A DNA stretch of 64,000 nucleotides from UBA9160 sp035489755 (GTDB taxonomy: Bacteria > Myxococcota_A > UBA9160). The notes beneath the pieces were generated by a model. It saw only the letters and a program-made list of their open reading frames with translations, had not been told where the DNA came from and did not search any database. The stretch covers positions 1 through 64,000 of the forward strand of contig DATGZK010000038.1 of assembly GCA_035489755.1 (NCBI GenBank), given 5' to 3'. This document shows positions 7,950 to 16,607 of this stretch, piece after piece (positions within the stretch are counted from its first letter, which is position 1; each line of letters opens with the position of its first letter). A program made the translations under genes and the position numbers.

Positions 7950-9491
7950 ATGGCCGTGGTCGAGCGCGTCGAGACCGCAGCAGGCGCATCGGGTGCCCGG
8001 CGACGCCTGCGCCTCCGGAATCCCGCAACGCTCGATCCGATCGGGGAGATCGAGGTACAGACCGAGCAGGATGTGCGCGCTGCCGTGGAGCGCGCCCGCA
8101 AGGCGCAACCCGGCTGGGCTGCGCTTCGCTTCGTAGATCGGGCGCGATACCTAAAGCGCGCGGTGGCGATCTTGCTCGAGCGTCAGGACGATTTCCTCGA
8201 CGTCATCCTGCGCGAGACGGGCAAGCCGCGCGCAGAGGCCCTCGCGGTCGAGATTTTCGCCGCGTGCGATGCACTGTCTTTCTATGCAAAGCGCGCGAAG
8301 CGGATCCTTGCCGACCGCAGCATGCCCGTGCACCTGCTCAAGACGAAAAAGTTGCGGATCTCCTACCGACCGCTCGGGGTCGTCGGCATCATCACCCCCT
8401 GGAACTTCCCTTTCATCCTCTCGCTCAATCCCACGGCTCAAGCCCTCATGGCGGGCAACACCGTCGTGCTGAAACCCTCGGAAGTCACGCCGTTTTCGGG
8501 TCGTCTGGTGGAGGAGCTCTTTTCGGCTGCCGGTCTGCCCGAGGGGGTCTTCAACCTGGTGCAGGGAGATGGTGAAACCGGGGCGGCGCTCGTAGAAGCG
8601 GGTGTCAACAAGATCTCGTTCACGGGGAGCGTACGCACCGGCAGAAAAGTCGGCGAGGTGTGCGGGCGCAACCTCGTGCCCTTCACGCTCGAGCTCGGTG
8701 GCAAGGACCCGATGATCGTCTGTGCCGACGCCGACCTCGAACGGGCCGCCAATGGCGCCGTGTTCGGAGCTTTTTCGAATGCGGGTCAGGTGTGCGTTTC
8801 CACAGAACGGGTGTACGTCGTGGATTCAGTGGCGGACCACTTCGAGCGCAAGGTGGTCGAGAAGACGGGGCGCCTGCGTCAGGGGGTGGAAGGGGAGTTC
8901 GACGTCGGACCGATGATCTTCGGAAATCAGCTGGAGATCGTGGAAAGACACGTTGAGGACGCTGTCCGCAAAGGGGCAAAGGTCTTGGCGGGGGGTCGGC
9001 GCAATCCCTCGTATTCGGGCCTGTTCTATGAGCCGACGATCCTTTCGAACGTGACCCATGAGATGGAGATCATGCGGGAGGAGACCTTCGGGCCGGTCCT
9101 CCCGATCATGCGGGTGCGGGACGAGGAGGAGGCGCTGCATCTCGCGAACGATTCGCCGTACGGCCTCAACGCGAACGTCTGGACGCGTGACAAGCGCCGG
9201 GGCGAACGTCTCGCGAAGGCGCTCGAGTCGGGGTCCGCGGTCGTGAATGACTGTATGCTGACCTACGGCATCGCCGAATCGCCCTTTGGCGGAGTGAAGG
9301 AGAGCGGGATCGGGCAGGTCAACGGCGAGATCGGGCTGCGCAGCTTCTGTCATGCCCAGTCCATCCTGATCGACCGGTTCGGCGCAAAGTCGGAGCTTCT
9401 TTGGTATCCCTACACCGCGAAGAAAGCGAACCTGCTGCGGGCGGTGATGCGTTTTCTCTGGGGTACGCCGCTTGGAAGACTCCTTTCGTGA
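7950..9491 (+). CDS. NAD(P)-dependent aldehyde dehydrogenase
   Basis: This 513-residue member of the ALDH superfamily has the catalytic Glu in LELGGKDPMIV (about residue 251) and the catalytic Cys in NAGQVCVSTERVYV (about 283). The NAD-binding ITPWNFP segment and the EETFGPVLPI and SPFGGVKESGIG motifs are also present. It oxidises an aldehyde to an acid. The C-terminus has extra hydrophobic residues (FLWGTPLGRLL), which may allow membrane contact as in fatty-aldehyde enzymes, but this is not certain. The next gene, a tandem UspA, starts 25 bases downstream and is probably co-transcribed. The substrate is unknown. Confidence 0.95.
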   Translation: MAVVERVETAAGASGARRRLRLRNPATLDPIGEIEVQTEQDVRAAVERARKAQPGWAALRFVDRARYLKRAVAILLERQDDFLDVILRETGKPRAEALAVEIFAACDALSFYAKRAKRILADRSMPVHLLKTKKLRISYRPLGVVGIITPWNFPFILSLNPTAQALMAGNTVVLKPSEVTPFSGRLVEELFSAAGLPEGVFNLVQGDGETGAALVEAGVNKISFTGSVRTGRKVGEVCGRNLVPFTLELGGKDPMIVCADADLERAANGAVFGAFSNAGQVCVSTERVYVVDSVADHFERKVVEKTGRLRQGVEGEFDVGPMIFGNQLEIVERHVEDAVRKGAKVLAGGRRNPSYSGLFYEPTILSNVTHEMEIMREETFGPVLPIMRVRDEEEALHLANDSPYGLNANVWTRDKRRGERLAKALESGSAVVNDCMLTYGIAESPFGGVKESGIGQVNGEIGLRSFCHAQSILIDRFGAKSELLWYPYTAKKANLLRAVMRFLWGTPLGRLLS

Positions 9492-9516
9492 GCCCGGTGC
9501 ACGCGCGGGGACTGCG

Positions 9517-10341
9517 ATGATCGACTCGATTCTTCTCGCCACGGATGGGTCCGAGGCGGCGATCTCCGCCGAGCGCTCCGCGGTCGCGCTGGCCTCACGG
9601 CTGCCTGCGCGCCTGCGCGCGGTGAGCGTGGTCGAAGAGAAGATCGCGGCGAGCCTTCGCGCTCCCGGGCTCGACCTGCCGCCTCTTTCTCCGGTGGAGG
9701 GTGTCGAGGCGTTCCTCAAGGCCAAGGCGGACGCGGCGTGCCGGCGCTTCGCGGAGCGGGCACGCGCTGCGGGCATCGACGCGGGATGCGAGAGCGTGCA
9801 GGGTGTGGCCGACGACGTCATCGTGCAGCGCGGCGGAGAGGCGGACCTGATCGTGATTGGCCGCGATGGCGAGCACAAGGGGCTGCGCACGGCGCTCATC
9901 GGTTCGACGGCGGACGCGGTGATTCGCAAAACGTCGCGGTCGGTGCTCGTGGTTCCCGAGGGCGCTGAACTCATCGGAGGCCTGCTGCTTGCCTTCGACG
10001 GCTCCGCCGGTTCGCGGGTCGCGGTGAGGATCGCGGTGGAGCTCGGGAGCAGGCTGCGCGAGCCGACGCATCTTTTTGTCGACTCGAAGGACAAAGGTCG
10101 TTCGGTGGCACGCTTCGACGAGGTTCGGAGGCTGTTAGGTCAGCTTCCGGTGCCCGGTCGAGAGACTTCCTCGACGCTCGGACGGCCCGACGTGAAGATC
10201 GTCGACACCGCGCGATCTTTGCGGGTGGGCCTCATCGTGATGGGCGCCTACGGGCGCAACCGCATCACCGAATTTTTCCTCGGCAGCAATGCGGCGGCGG
10301 TGGTGCGCACCTCGCCCATTGCCGTTTTGCTCGCCCGCTAG
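9517..10341 (+). CDS. Tandem universal stress protein (two UspA domains)
   Basis: This 274-residue protein has two UspA domains, about residues 1-145 and 150-274. Both hold the ATP-binding signature G-x2-G-x9-G-[ST]: GRDGEHKGLRTALIGST in the first and GAYGRNRITEFFLGSN in the second. Tandem Usp proteins bind ATP and help bacteria through starvation or respiratory stress. The ATG at 9517 has GGGGA six bases upstream and matches the family start (MIDSILLATDGSE); a longer reading frame from 9472 is not needed. It lies directly after the aldehyde dehydrogenase and 31 bases before lpxD. Confidence 0.93.
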   Translation: MIDSILLATDGSEAAISAERSAVALASRLPARLRAVSVVEEKIAASLRAPGLDLPPLSPVEGVEAFLKAKADAACRRFAERARAAGIDAGCESVQGVADDVIVQRGGEADLIVIGRDGEHKGLRTALIGSTADAVIRKTSRSVLVVPEGAELIGGLLLAFDGSAGSRVAVRIAVELGSRLREPTHLFVDSKDKGRSVARFDEVRRLLGQLPVPGRETSSTLGRPDVKIVDTARSLRVGLIVMGAYGRNRITEFFLGSNAAAVVRTSPIAVLLAR

Positions 10342-10372
10342 GCGCAAGGGATCCTTGCGGGAGCCCCATCCG

Positions 10373-11410
10373 ATGCGGCTGCGCGAGCTGGCCTCCCGCC
10401 TCGGCCGTGAGTTCGTAGGCGATGGAGAGTTCGTGATCCGGGGGGTCGCGCCCCTCGAGCAGGCCGGTGCGGGAGACCTCTCGTTCGTGCGCTCGGAGCG
10501 CTGGGCGAAGCTGCTCGAGGGCAGCCGGGCCGGCGCCTGCATCGTGCCGCTCGGGCTCAAGGCCGGTGCGCGCCCGGTGATCCGCTCCCCCCATCCCGGC
10601 CTCGATTTTGCGCGCGCCGTGGGCACGCTCCTGCCCGCAGAAAAGCCAGCTGCCGGCGTTCACCCCACCGCCTTCGTCGACCCGAGCGCTGAGATCGACC
10701 CCGAGGCTTCGATCGGCCCCCGCAGCGTGGTGGGGCCGGGTTGCCGAATCGGTGCGCGCACCGTCCTCTTCCCCAATGTCACGCTCTACGCCGACGTCAG
10801 GATCGGGGAGGACTGCATCGTGCACAGCGGCGTCATCCTTTGTGAGGGCACACAAATCGCAAATCGCGTCTTGCTGCAACCCGGCGTCGTGCTCGGCGGC
10901 GATGGTTTCGGCTACGCCTTCGATGAACAAGGTGCCCTCGAAAAGGTCCCACAGGTAGGCTGCGTCGTGGTCGACGATGATGTGGAAATTGGTGCCAACA
11001 CCACCGTGGATCGGGCTGCGCTTGGCGAGACGCGGATTCGGCGCGGAGCGAAGATCGACAACCTCGTGATGGTCGCCCACAACTGCGACATCGGAGAGGG
11101 TGTGGTGATCGTCGGGCAGGCCGGGCTCGCCGGCAGCACGGTGGTGGAACGGGGTGCGATGCTGATGGCGCAGATGGGATCGGCGGGCCATTTGCGGATC
11201 GGCGAACGGGCGTTCGTGGGGGCGCGGGCCGGCCTTCACAAGGACGTCGCGGCCGGCGCGCGGGTCTGGGGTGCGCCGCAGCGTCCCGAACGGGCGTTCC
11301 ATCGTGCCATGGCGGCGCTGACGCGCCTGCCCGATGCCCTGCGTCGCCTGCGCGCGGTCGAGAAGCGTCTTGGCCTCGAACCGGCCGAGGGTTCGGAGGA
11401 GGGGGAGTGA
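10373..11410 (+). CDS. lpxD: UDP-3-O-acylglucosamine N-acyltransferase LpxD
   Basis: This 345-residue acyltransferase performs the third step of lipid A synthesis, adding a hydroxyacyl chain from ACP to UDP-3-O-acyl-glucosamine. The N-terminal uridine-binding domain (about residues 1-100) is followed by a left-handed beta-helix of hexapeptide repeats (about 105-300). The catalytic His lies in VMVAHNCDIG, near residue 230. The ATG at 10373 matches family N-termini (MRLRELASRLG). Its stop overlaps the GTG start of rnhB. It shows that the organism makes lipid A. The usual fabZ/lpxA/lpxB neighbours are missing here. Confidence 0.95.
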   Translation: MRLRELASRLGREFVGDGEFVIRGVAPLEQAGAGDLSFVRSERWAKLLEGSRAGACIVPLGLKAGARPVIRSPHPGLDFARAVGTLLPAEKPAAGVHPTAFVDPSAEIDPEASIGPRSVVGPGCRIGARTVLFPNVTLYADVRIGEDCIVHSGVILCEGTQIANRVLLQPGVVLGGDGFGYAFDEQGALEKVPQVGCVVVDDDVEIGANTTVDRAALGETRIRRGAKIDNLVMVAHNCDIGEGVVIVGQAGLAGSTVVERGAMLMAQMGSAGHLRIGERAFVGARAGLHKDVAAGARVWGAPQRPERAFHRAMAALTRLPDALRRLRAVEKRLGLEPAEGSEEGE

Positions 11411-12210
11411 GGGCCCGCGGCGAGTCGACCCTTGCCGCCTTGCGCGCGCGCGCGGCGTCCGTGCACGAAGCCGCGGAACTTAAGGCTCTTCTGGCGGAGC
11501 TCGCTTATGACCGGCGCCGCGGCGCGCGTGTGCTGGCGGGTGCGATCCGACAGCGAAGGGAGGCCCTGGCCCGGGAGACGCGCCGCTTCGAGGGGCTCCT
11601 CGCGCGCGCACGGGCGCTGCGCGCCGCGGGTGCCCGCTGGGTTGCGGGCGTGGATGAGGTGGGAATGGGGCCGCTGGCCGGTCCCGTGGTCGCCGCGGCG
11701 GTCGTGCTGCCGGAGCGCCCCGACTTAAGCGGTCTCGACGACTCAAAGCGGCTTGCTCCGCGCACGCGGGCGCGCCTCGCCGAAGCCATCCGTCGGCAGG
11801 CCGTTGCGTTTTCCCTGGCCGAGGTGTGGCCCGACGAGATCGATCGAATCAACATCTACCGTGCGGGGCTCGAAGCGATGCGCCGCGGGGTGGCGGGGCT
11901 CTTTGCGGCCGCGCCGCGCCTTGCCGTCGATCACGTGCTGGTCGATGCGCGTACGATTCCCGGGCTCACGGTGCCGCAGACGCCGCTGGTTCATGGGGAC
12001 GCGCTCGACGCGTCGATTGCCGCGGCCTCGATCCTTGCCAAGACGCACCGCGACGCGCTGATGGAAGCCCAAGAAGCGCTCCATCCCGGCTATGGCTTCG
12101 CGACCCACAAGGGCTACGCGACCGCCCAGCATTTGGCTGCCCTCCGGCGGCTCGGGCCCTGCCCGATTCACCGGCGTTCGTTCGCGCCGGTCGCTGCGGC
12201 CGCGCGATGA
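11407..12210 (+). CDS. rnhB: Ribonuclease HII with N-terminal extension
   Basis: This 267-residue protein cleaves the RNA strand of RNA-DNA hybrids and removes misincorporated ribonucleotides. The RNase HII core (about residues 78-260) has GVDEVGMGPLAGPV with the first catalytic Asp-Glu pair, LDDSKRL, and the downstream Asp-rich motifs VDARTIPG and HGDALDASIAAASILAK. The first 75 residues are a basic, helical, possibly coiled extension of the sort seen in many long RNase HII proteins. The GTG start overlaps the lpxD stop as GTGA, and its own stop overlaps the next start as ATGA, so three genes are translationally coupled. Confidence 0.95.
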   Translation: MRARGESTLAALRARAASVHEAAELKALLAELAYDRRRGARVLAGAIRQRREALARETRRFEGLLARARALRAAGARWVAGVDEVGMGPLAGPVVAAAVVLPERPDLSGLDDSKRLAPRTRARLAEAIRRQAVAFSLAEVWPDEIDRINIYRAGLEAMRRGVAGLFAAAPRLAVDHVLVDARTIPGLTVPQTPLVHGDALDASIAAASILAKTHRDALMEAQEALHPGYGFATHKGYATAQHLAALRRLGPCPIHRRSFAPVAAAAR

Positions 12211-12950
12211 CGCTGCGGGAGAGAGCGCGGACGACGCTTGCCATGGGCACCGTCGCCCTCGACACCCTTGTCTTCGCTCCCTCGGCGATCGTGGCTTCGC
12301 TTGCGCTCGGGCCCACGCATCCCTTGGTCAGCCGCTGCTACCGCGACTTCGCCCGGGTCGCGCTCGCGGGCTGCGGAGCGCGCGTCCGCACCGGCGGCGA
12401 GGCCGGGCTCGATGCGCGCGAGCGGTACGTCTTCGTCTCCAACCACTCGAGTCATCTCGATGCGCTCGCCATCCTGATCTCCCTGCCGCGGCATGGGCTT
12501 CGCTTCATCGCCAAGGATGAACTCGGTCGCGTTCCGCTGTTTGGCGCGGCCCTGCGCGCGACCGGGAGCGTCTTCGTGGCGCGCTCGGATACGCAGCGCG
12601 ACGTAAAGGCTCTCGATGCCGTGCGCGACGAGCTGCTCCGTCATATTTCTGTGTTGTTCTTCGCCGAGGGTCATCGCAGCGAGACCGACGAGCTCGGTCC
12701 CTTTAAAAAAGGTGCCGCCATGTTCGCGTTGAAGACAGGATTCTCGCTCGTGCCGATCGGGGTGCAGGGGGCCTTCGAAATCTATTCTCGGGGTTACGAG
12801 GTCAAGGGGGGCGGCACGATCGGGGTCTCCATCGGCAGTCCGATCGAGGTGAAGGGGCGGGCCATCGAGGAGCGAGACGAAATTACGGAGGAGCTGCGCC
12901 GCGCGGTGATCGAGCAAATCGGCTGCGCCCGCAAACTGGCGGAGCGCTAG
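12207..12950 (+). CDS. 1-acylglycerol-3-phosphate O-acyltransferase (PlsC family)
   Basis: This 247-residue membrane-associated acyltransferase has the catalytic HX4D box in SNHSSHLDAL (about residue 78) and the phosphate-binding FFAEGHRSETDEL motif (about 153), which corresponds to the FPEGTRS box. It also has the PIGVQGA segment near 190. It probably converts lysophosphatidic acid to phosphatidic acid using acyl-CoA or acyl-ACP. An N-terminal hydrophobic segment (about residues 15-35) likely anchors it. The ATG at 12207 lies inside the stop of rnhB. The His in FFAEGHRS replaces the usual Thr of the EGTRS box. Confidence 0.92.
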   Translation: MTLRERARTTLAMGTVALDTLVFAPSAIVASLALGPTHPLVSRCYRDFARVALAGCGARVRTGGEAGLDARERYVFVSNHSSHLDALAILISLPRHGLRFIAKDELGRVPLFGAALRATGSVFVARSDTQRDVKALDAVRDELLRHISVLFFAEGHRSETDELGPFKKGAAMFALKTGFSLVPIGVQGAFEIYSRGYEVKGGGTIGVSIGSPIEVKGRAIEERDEITEELRRAVIEQIGCARKLAER

Positions 12951-12952
12951 CC

Positions 12953-13951
12953 GTGCCGCGGCTGCGCGCGTCGCCCGAGGACTTCCGGGTCGAAGAGATC
13001 CCCCTCTACGCCCCGAGCGGTGCGGGTGAGCATACGTTCGTGTGCGTCGAGAAGCGCGGCCGGACGACGGAAGACGTGGCGGCGCAGCTTTCGCAAATTG
13101 CGGGCGTTGCGCGGCGTGACGTGGGGTACGCCGGTCGCAAGGACCGTGACGCCGTGGCGCGGCAGTGGTTCTCGGTGCCGCGTCTTGCCCCCGAGCGTGC
13201 ACTAGGCCTCACGCTCGAGGGGGTGCGCGTGCTCGAGGCGATCCCGCATCGGCACAAGCTCCGCACCGGTCAACTCGCGGGGAACCGATTCGAAATCCTG
13301 GTGCGCGAGGTCGACGGGGGCGCGGCGGCGCACTCGGCAAAGGTCCTCTCTCGTCTGTGCGCGGGGGGAATGCCGAACCGCTTCGGTCCGCAGCGCTTCG
13401 GATGGGAAGGCGGGAACGCGGAGCAGGGCCTTCGGATTCTGCGCGGCGAGGGCGCGGGAATGGACCGTCGCAAGGCGCGCTTTCTCGTCTCTGCCCTTCA
13501 GGCGGCGGTCTTCAACGAGGCGCTGCGGTTGCGCGAAGCGCCGCTCTCGAGCGTCGAGCGTGGCGAGATCGCCGTGGTCCATGCTTCGGGCGGCCTGTTT
13601 CGGGTGGAGGACGAAGGGCGCGAGCAGCCTCGCGCGGACGCGTTCGAGATCAGTGCGACCGGCCCGATCTTTGGCGGGCGCACGCTCGATCCCGACGGTC
13701 GCGCGCGCGAACGCGAGCGGGCAGCGCTTGCCGCAGTCGGGATCGACCCCGATACGCCGATTCGGCCGCCGCGGGGCATCGAGCTGCGCGGTGCGCGTCG
13801 AGCGCTGCGCGTACGCCCGGAGGACGTCGCCCTCGAGCCCCTGCCGGACGCGGTGCGCCTTCGCTTCACCTTGCCGGCCGGCAGCTTCGCCACAGTGCTG
13901 ATCGAAGAACTGTTCGGTGCCGCGGTGGCCTTCGGACCCAGTTCCCGGTGA
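12953..13951 (+). CDS. truD: tRNA pseudouridine(13) synthase TruD
   Basis: This 332-residue enzyme makes pseudouridine at position 13 of tRNA-Glu. It has the TruD catalytic motif GYAGRKDRDAVARQ (Asp near residue 64) and the family motif MPNRFGPQRFG near residue 140. The C-terminal TRUD insert and the final strand FATVLIEELFG are present. The length is slightly below the usual 340-350. It starts with GTG at 12953, two bases after the plsC stop, so it belongs to the same transcript. The motif RPPRGIELRGARRALRVRPED aligns with the family C-terminus. Confidence 0.94.
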   Translation: MPRLRASPEDFRVEEIPLYAPSGAGEHTFVCVEKRGRTTEDVAAQLSQIAGVARRDVGYAGRKDRDAVARQWFSVPRLAPERALGLTLEGVRVLEAIPHRHKLRTGQLAGNRFEILVREVDGGAAAHSAKVLSRLCAGGMPNRFGPQRFGWEGGNAEQGLRILRGEGAGMDRRKARFLVSALQAAVFNEALRLREAPLSSVERGEIAVVHASGGLFRVEDEGREQPRADAFEISATGPIFGGRTLDPDGRARERERAALAAVGIDPDTPIRPPRGIELRGARRALRVRPEDVALEPLPDAVRLRFTLPAGSFATVLIEELFGAAVAFGPSSR

Positions 13952-14002
13952 CACTGCCTCGCGCGGCGCGCTATTCTCGCGTCCCTCAGGAGGAAATCCG
14001 CC

Positions 14003-14962
14003 ATGAACATCGCCCGCGACGTGACCGAGCTGATCGGCCGAACTCCGCTCGTGCAGCTGAACCGCGTAACGGCAGGCGTTCCCGCCCGAATCGTCGTGAA
14101 GCTCGAAAGCCGCAATCCCGCCAACAGCGTGAAGGACAGGATCGGTCTTGCCATGATCGAGGCCGCCGAGCGCGAAGGGGCGATCAAGCCCGGCAAGACG
14201 GTGATCGTCGAGCCGACCAGCGGCAACACGGGAATCGCCCTTGCCTTTGTGGCCGCGGTGAGGGGCTACCAGTGCATCCTCACCATGCCGGAAACGATGA
14301 GCCTCGAGCGGCGGATCGTGCTGCGCGCCTTCGGTGCGAAGCTTGTGCTGACCGAAGGTGCAAAGGGGATGCGCGGGGCGATTGACAAGGCAAACCAGAT
14401 CCTGGCGGAGCTGCCCGACGCATTTATGCCGCAGCAATTCCGAAACCCCGCGAATCCCGAGATTCATCGCAAGACAACGGCCGAAGAAATCTGGGCGGAT
14501 ACCGACGGTCAGGTCGACGCGCTGATCGCTGGAGTCGGCACTGGTGGCACGATCACCGGCGTGGCGCAGGTGATCAAGCCGCGCCGGCCCTCCTTCCAGG
14601 CGATCGCCGTCGAACCCGAAATGAGCGCTGTGCTTTCGGGTGGCGCACCGGGACCGCACAAGATTCAGGGCATCGGGGCAGGCTTCGTGCCCGAGGTCCT
14701 CGACCGCTCCCTTGTGGACGGCATCATCACGGTGACCAACGACGAGTCTTTCGAAATGTCGCGGCGCCTCGCCAAGGAGGAAGGACTCCTCTGCGGGATC
14801 TCGTCGGGTGCGAACGTCGCAGCGGCGATCAAATATGCGCGCAAGCCCGAGAACGCGCGGAAGCTGATTGTTGCGATCGTTCCCAGCTTCGGCGAGCGCT
14901 ACCTCGCGACGGACCTGTTTGCCCCGTACCGCTACGAGGGGAGCGACGACGTCGTCGTCTAG
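14003..14962 (+). CDS. cysK: Cysteine synthase A (O-acetylserine sulfhydrylase)
   Basis: This 319-residue PLP enzyme makes cysteine from O-acetylserine and sulfide. The pyridoxal lysine is in NPANSVKDRIG (about residue 45), the substrate loop is PTSGNTGIAL (about 71), and the phosphate loop is GVGTGGTITG (about 178). The C-terminal SSGAN motif is also present. AGGAGGA lies nine bases before the ATG at 14003, one of the best ribosome sites in the window. The 50 bases upstream show no riboswitch. A gamma-carbonic-anhydrase-like gene follows 22 bases later and is probably co-transcribed. Confidence 0.96.
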   Translation: MNIARDVTELIGRTPLVQLNRVTAGVPARIVVKLESRNPANSVKDRIGLAMIEAAEREGAIKPGKTVIVEPTSGNTGIALAFVAAVRGYQCILTMPETMSLERRIVLRAFGAKLVLTEGAKGMRGAIDKANQILAELPDAFMPQQFRNPANPEIHRKTTAEEIWADTDGQVDALIAGVGTGGTITGVAQVIKPRRPSFQAIAVEPEMSAVLSGGAPGPHKIQGIGAGFVPEVLDRSLVDGIITVTNDESFEMSRRLAKEEGLLCGISSGANVAAAIKYARKPENARKLIVAIVPSFGERYLATDLFAPYRYEGSDDVVV

Positions 14963-14984
14963 CCCGGGACCTCTCGGAGAGAGG

Positions 14985-15533
14985 GTGTCCAAGGGCGTGG
15001 CCGCAGCCCCGGCCGTCGTCCTGCCGTTCGCGGGTCTGTGGCCGCGCATCGACCCGGAGGCTTGGGTGGCGCCGGGGGTCGCGGTGATCGGGGACGTGGA
15101 GATCGGTCCCGGCTCGAGCCTGTGGTTCGGCAGCGTGGTGCGCGGGGATGTACACTCCGTCCGGATCGGCGCTCGCACGAACCTGCAGGATCTGTGCGTG
15201 GTGCATGTGACGCGACATCTTTTCTCCACACATCTCGGTGATGAAGTCACAGTGGGTCATCGGGCGGTTGTGCACGGCTGCCGAATCGGCGACGGGGCGC
15301 TGATCGGAATCGGCGCCATCGTTCTCGACGGGGCAGAAGTGGGCGAGGAGGCACTGATTGGCGCCGGCGCCGTGGTGACACCGGGGACGAAGATCCCGGC
15401 GGGCGCGCTTGCCCTTGGCACACCCGCTCGGGTGATCCGTGTGCTCTCCGCAAGCGAGCGAGAAGAGCAGCGGGGCCGGGCTCACCACTACGTGAAGCTC
15501 GCACGCGCCCACCGCGATGGAGCGGCCCTGTGA
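14985..15533 (+). CDS. Gamma carbonic anhydrase-like hexapeptide protein
   Basis: This 182-residue left-handed beta-helix protein belongs to the YrdA/gamma-carbonic-anhydrase family. It has repeated [LIV]-G-x4 hexapeptides (VIGDVEIGPGSSLWFGSVVRGD, split over turns) and the expected metal His residues in CVVHVT, VTVGH and VVHGC. Members bind zinc or iron; only some show carbonic anhydrase activity. The start is GTG at 14985, set by a GGAGA ribosome site at 14976-14980; the frame is open upstream inside cysK but that part is not family-like. The stop overlaps the GTG of the TetR gene as GTGA. Confidence 0.88.
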   Translation: MSKGVAAAPAVVLPFAGLWPRIDPEAWVAPGVAVIGDVEIGPGSSLWFGSVVRGDVHSVRIGARTNLQDLCVVHVTRHLFSTHLGDEVTVGHRAVVHGCRIGDGALIGIGAIVLDGAEVGEEALIGAGAVVTPGTKIPAGALALGTPARVIRVLSASEREEQRGRAHHYVKLARAHRDGAAL

Positions 15534-16219
15534 GCGTGGGCGCTCCCAGCGCGGTCCGAAGGGCCGGCGGCGCGAAGGCGCCGCGCCCGCGACGCGCAGA
15601 GCACAAGGCGGCGTGCCGCGCGCGCATCCTGGAGTCGGCGCGGCTTGTGTTTTTCCGAGACGGCTTCGCGGCGGCAAATCTCGACGAGGTGGCGGAACGC
15701 GCCGAGGTCGCAAAGGGCACGCTCTACCGCTACTTCGAGAGCAAAGCCGAACTGTATGTCGCGGTCCTCACCCACAATGGGCGCGCGTTCGAGGAGAAGC
15801 TCCGGGCGACGGTGTCTCCCGAGCTCGAACCCCTCGAGCAAATCCGCCGCACGGCGAGCTTCTACTTCAAGCACTGGACCCAAAACCGGGAATACTTTGC
15901 GATCTTCTGGGCCCTCGAGAACCAAGAGCTGATCGGCGAGCTGCCCGAGGGTGTCGTGGAGGAGGTGACGAAGCTGTGGGAAGCCTGCCTGCGGATCCTT
16001 GCCGACGTGATCGCGCGCGGCGTGAAGGAAGGGCACTTTGCGGCCTGCGATCCGTGGGAAGTTGCGAACGTGCTCTGGACGCTCGCCAATGGTCTGCTCC
16101 AGACCGACTATGCAGCCACCCGCAAGCGGTTGCGCCGTCGCCGGCTCGATCGGGTCTTTGATCACGCGATCGAGCTTGTGCTGCGCGGCCTCTCGGTGGG
16201 CCAAACGCACCACGCTTGA
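15530..16219 (+). CDS. TetR family transcriptional regulator
   Basis: This 229-residue regulator has an N-terminal TetR helix-turn-helix (about residues 25-75) with ARLVFFRDGFAAANLDEVAERAEVAKGTLYRYFESK, here split for brevity, the typical G-x-L-Y-x-[HY]-F motif being GTLYRYF. The C-terminal ligand domain is helical and unassigned. The GTG start overlaps the upstream stop as GTGA. Two strong palindromes lie just downstream (16235-16275), before the acyl carrier protein gene, and could be its operators. A fatty-acid ligand would fit that neighbour but is inference. The first 20 residues are Arg/Ala-rich and may not all be translated. Confidence 0.92.
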   Translation: MSVGAPSAVRRAGGAKAPRPRRAEHKAACRARILESARLVFFRDGFAAANLDEVAERAEVAKGTLYRYFESKAELYVAVLTHNGRAFEEKLRATVSPELEPLEQIRRTASFYFKHWTQNREYFAIFWALENQELIGELPEGVVEEVTKLWEACLRILADVIARGVKEGHFAACDPWEVANVLWTLANGLLQTDYAATRKRLRRRRLDRVFDHAIELVLRGLSVGQTHHA

Positions 16220-16234
16220 CAGCCTGCCGACGAT

Positions 16235-16250
16235 GGTGGAACCTTCCACC
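16235..16250. promoter_or_regulatory. Perfect palindrome upstream of acyl carrier protein gene
   Basis: The sequence GGTGGAA-cc-TTCCACC is a perfect 7-base inverted repeat with a 2-base centre. It lies 15 bases after the TetR stop and 95 bases before the acyl carrier protein start. Its size and symmetry fit a TetR-type or similar dimer operator. It could equally be a small hairpin in the TetR mRNA. A TTGACA hexamer at 16216-16221 lies just upstream, without a good -10 box. Confidence 0.5.
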
Positions 16251-16254
16251 TTGG

Positions 16255-16277
16255 AAAGTGACCCTGAGTCACTTTTT
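16255..16277 (+). terminator. Hairpin with short T-run (terminator or second operator)
   Basis: AAAGTGAC (16255-16262) and GTCACTTT (16268-16275) form an 8-base stem with a 5-base loop, followed by two further T residues. The run of five T and the position 35 bases after the TetR stop fit a weak intrinsic terminator. The stem is AT-rich and near-palindromic as DNA, so it could be a second operator next to the palindrome at 16235-16250. Confidence 0.45.
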
Positions 16278-16345
16278 GTCACGCTGCCGTCATCGCACCG
16301 CCAGAACACGAGTCCGCGTGTGACACCCAAGGAGGCCTGAGCGCG

Positions 16346-16597
16346 ATGAATTCGACCGTTCAACATCGGATCCGCGAGATCGTTTGCGAACAGCTCGGCG
16401 TGGATGCAGCTCAGCTGTTGCCGGAAGCCAGTATTCTGGACGACCTCGGGGCCGATTCGCTGGACGTGGTCGAGCTTGTGATGGCGCTCGAGGAGGCGTT
16501 CGACATCGAGGTCCCGGATTCGGACGTCGAGGGCATGCGCACGCTCGGGGACGTGGAACGCTATGTCGTCGAGCGCACGGGAGCGGCGACCGCCTAG
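16346..16597 (+). CDS. Acyl carrier protein
   Basis: This 83-residue acidic four-helix protein has the phosphopantetheine attachment Ser38 in LGADSLDVVELVMALEE. Helix 2 and the acidic end (VPDSDVEGMRTLGDVERYVVE) match AcpP-type carriers of fatty acid synthesis. AAGGAGG lies nine bases before the ATG at 16346. No fab genes adjoin it, so it may be a dedicated carrier rather than the main AcpP; LpxD 6 kb upstream uses acyl-ACP. Control by the adjacent TetR protein is possible from the palindromes between them. Confidence 0.93.
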   Translation: MNSTVQHRIREIVCEQLGVDAAQLLPEASILDDLGADSLDVVELVMALEEAFDIEVPDSDVEGMRTLGDVERYVVERTGAATA

Positions 16598-16607
16598 GCT
16601 GCGCGGC

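Noticed and set aside
13202..15250. Long minus-strand frame (682 residues) opposite truD and cysK
   Set aside because: No family pattern; it lies wholly antisense to two well-identified genes.
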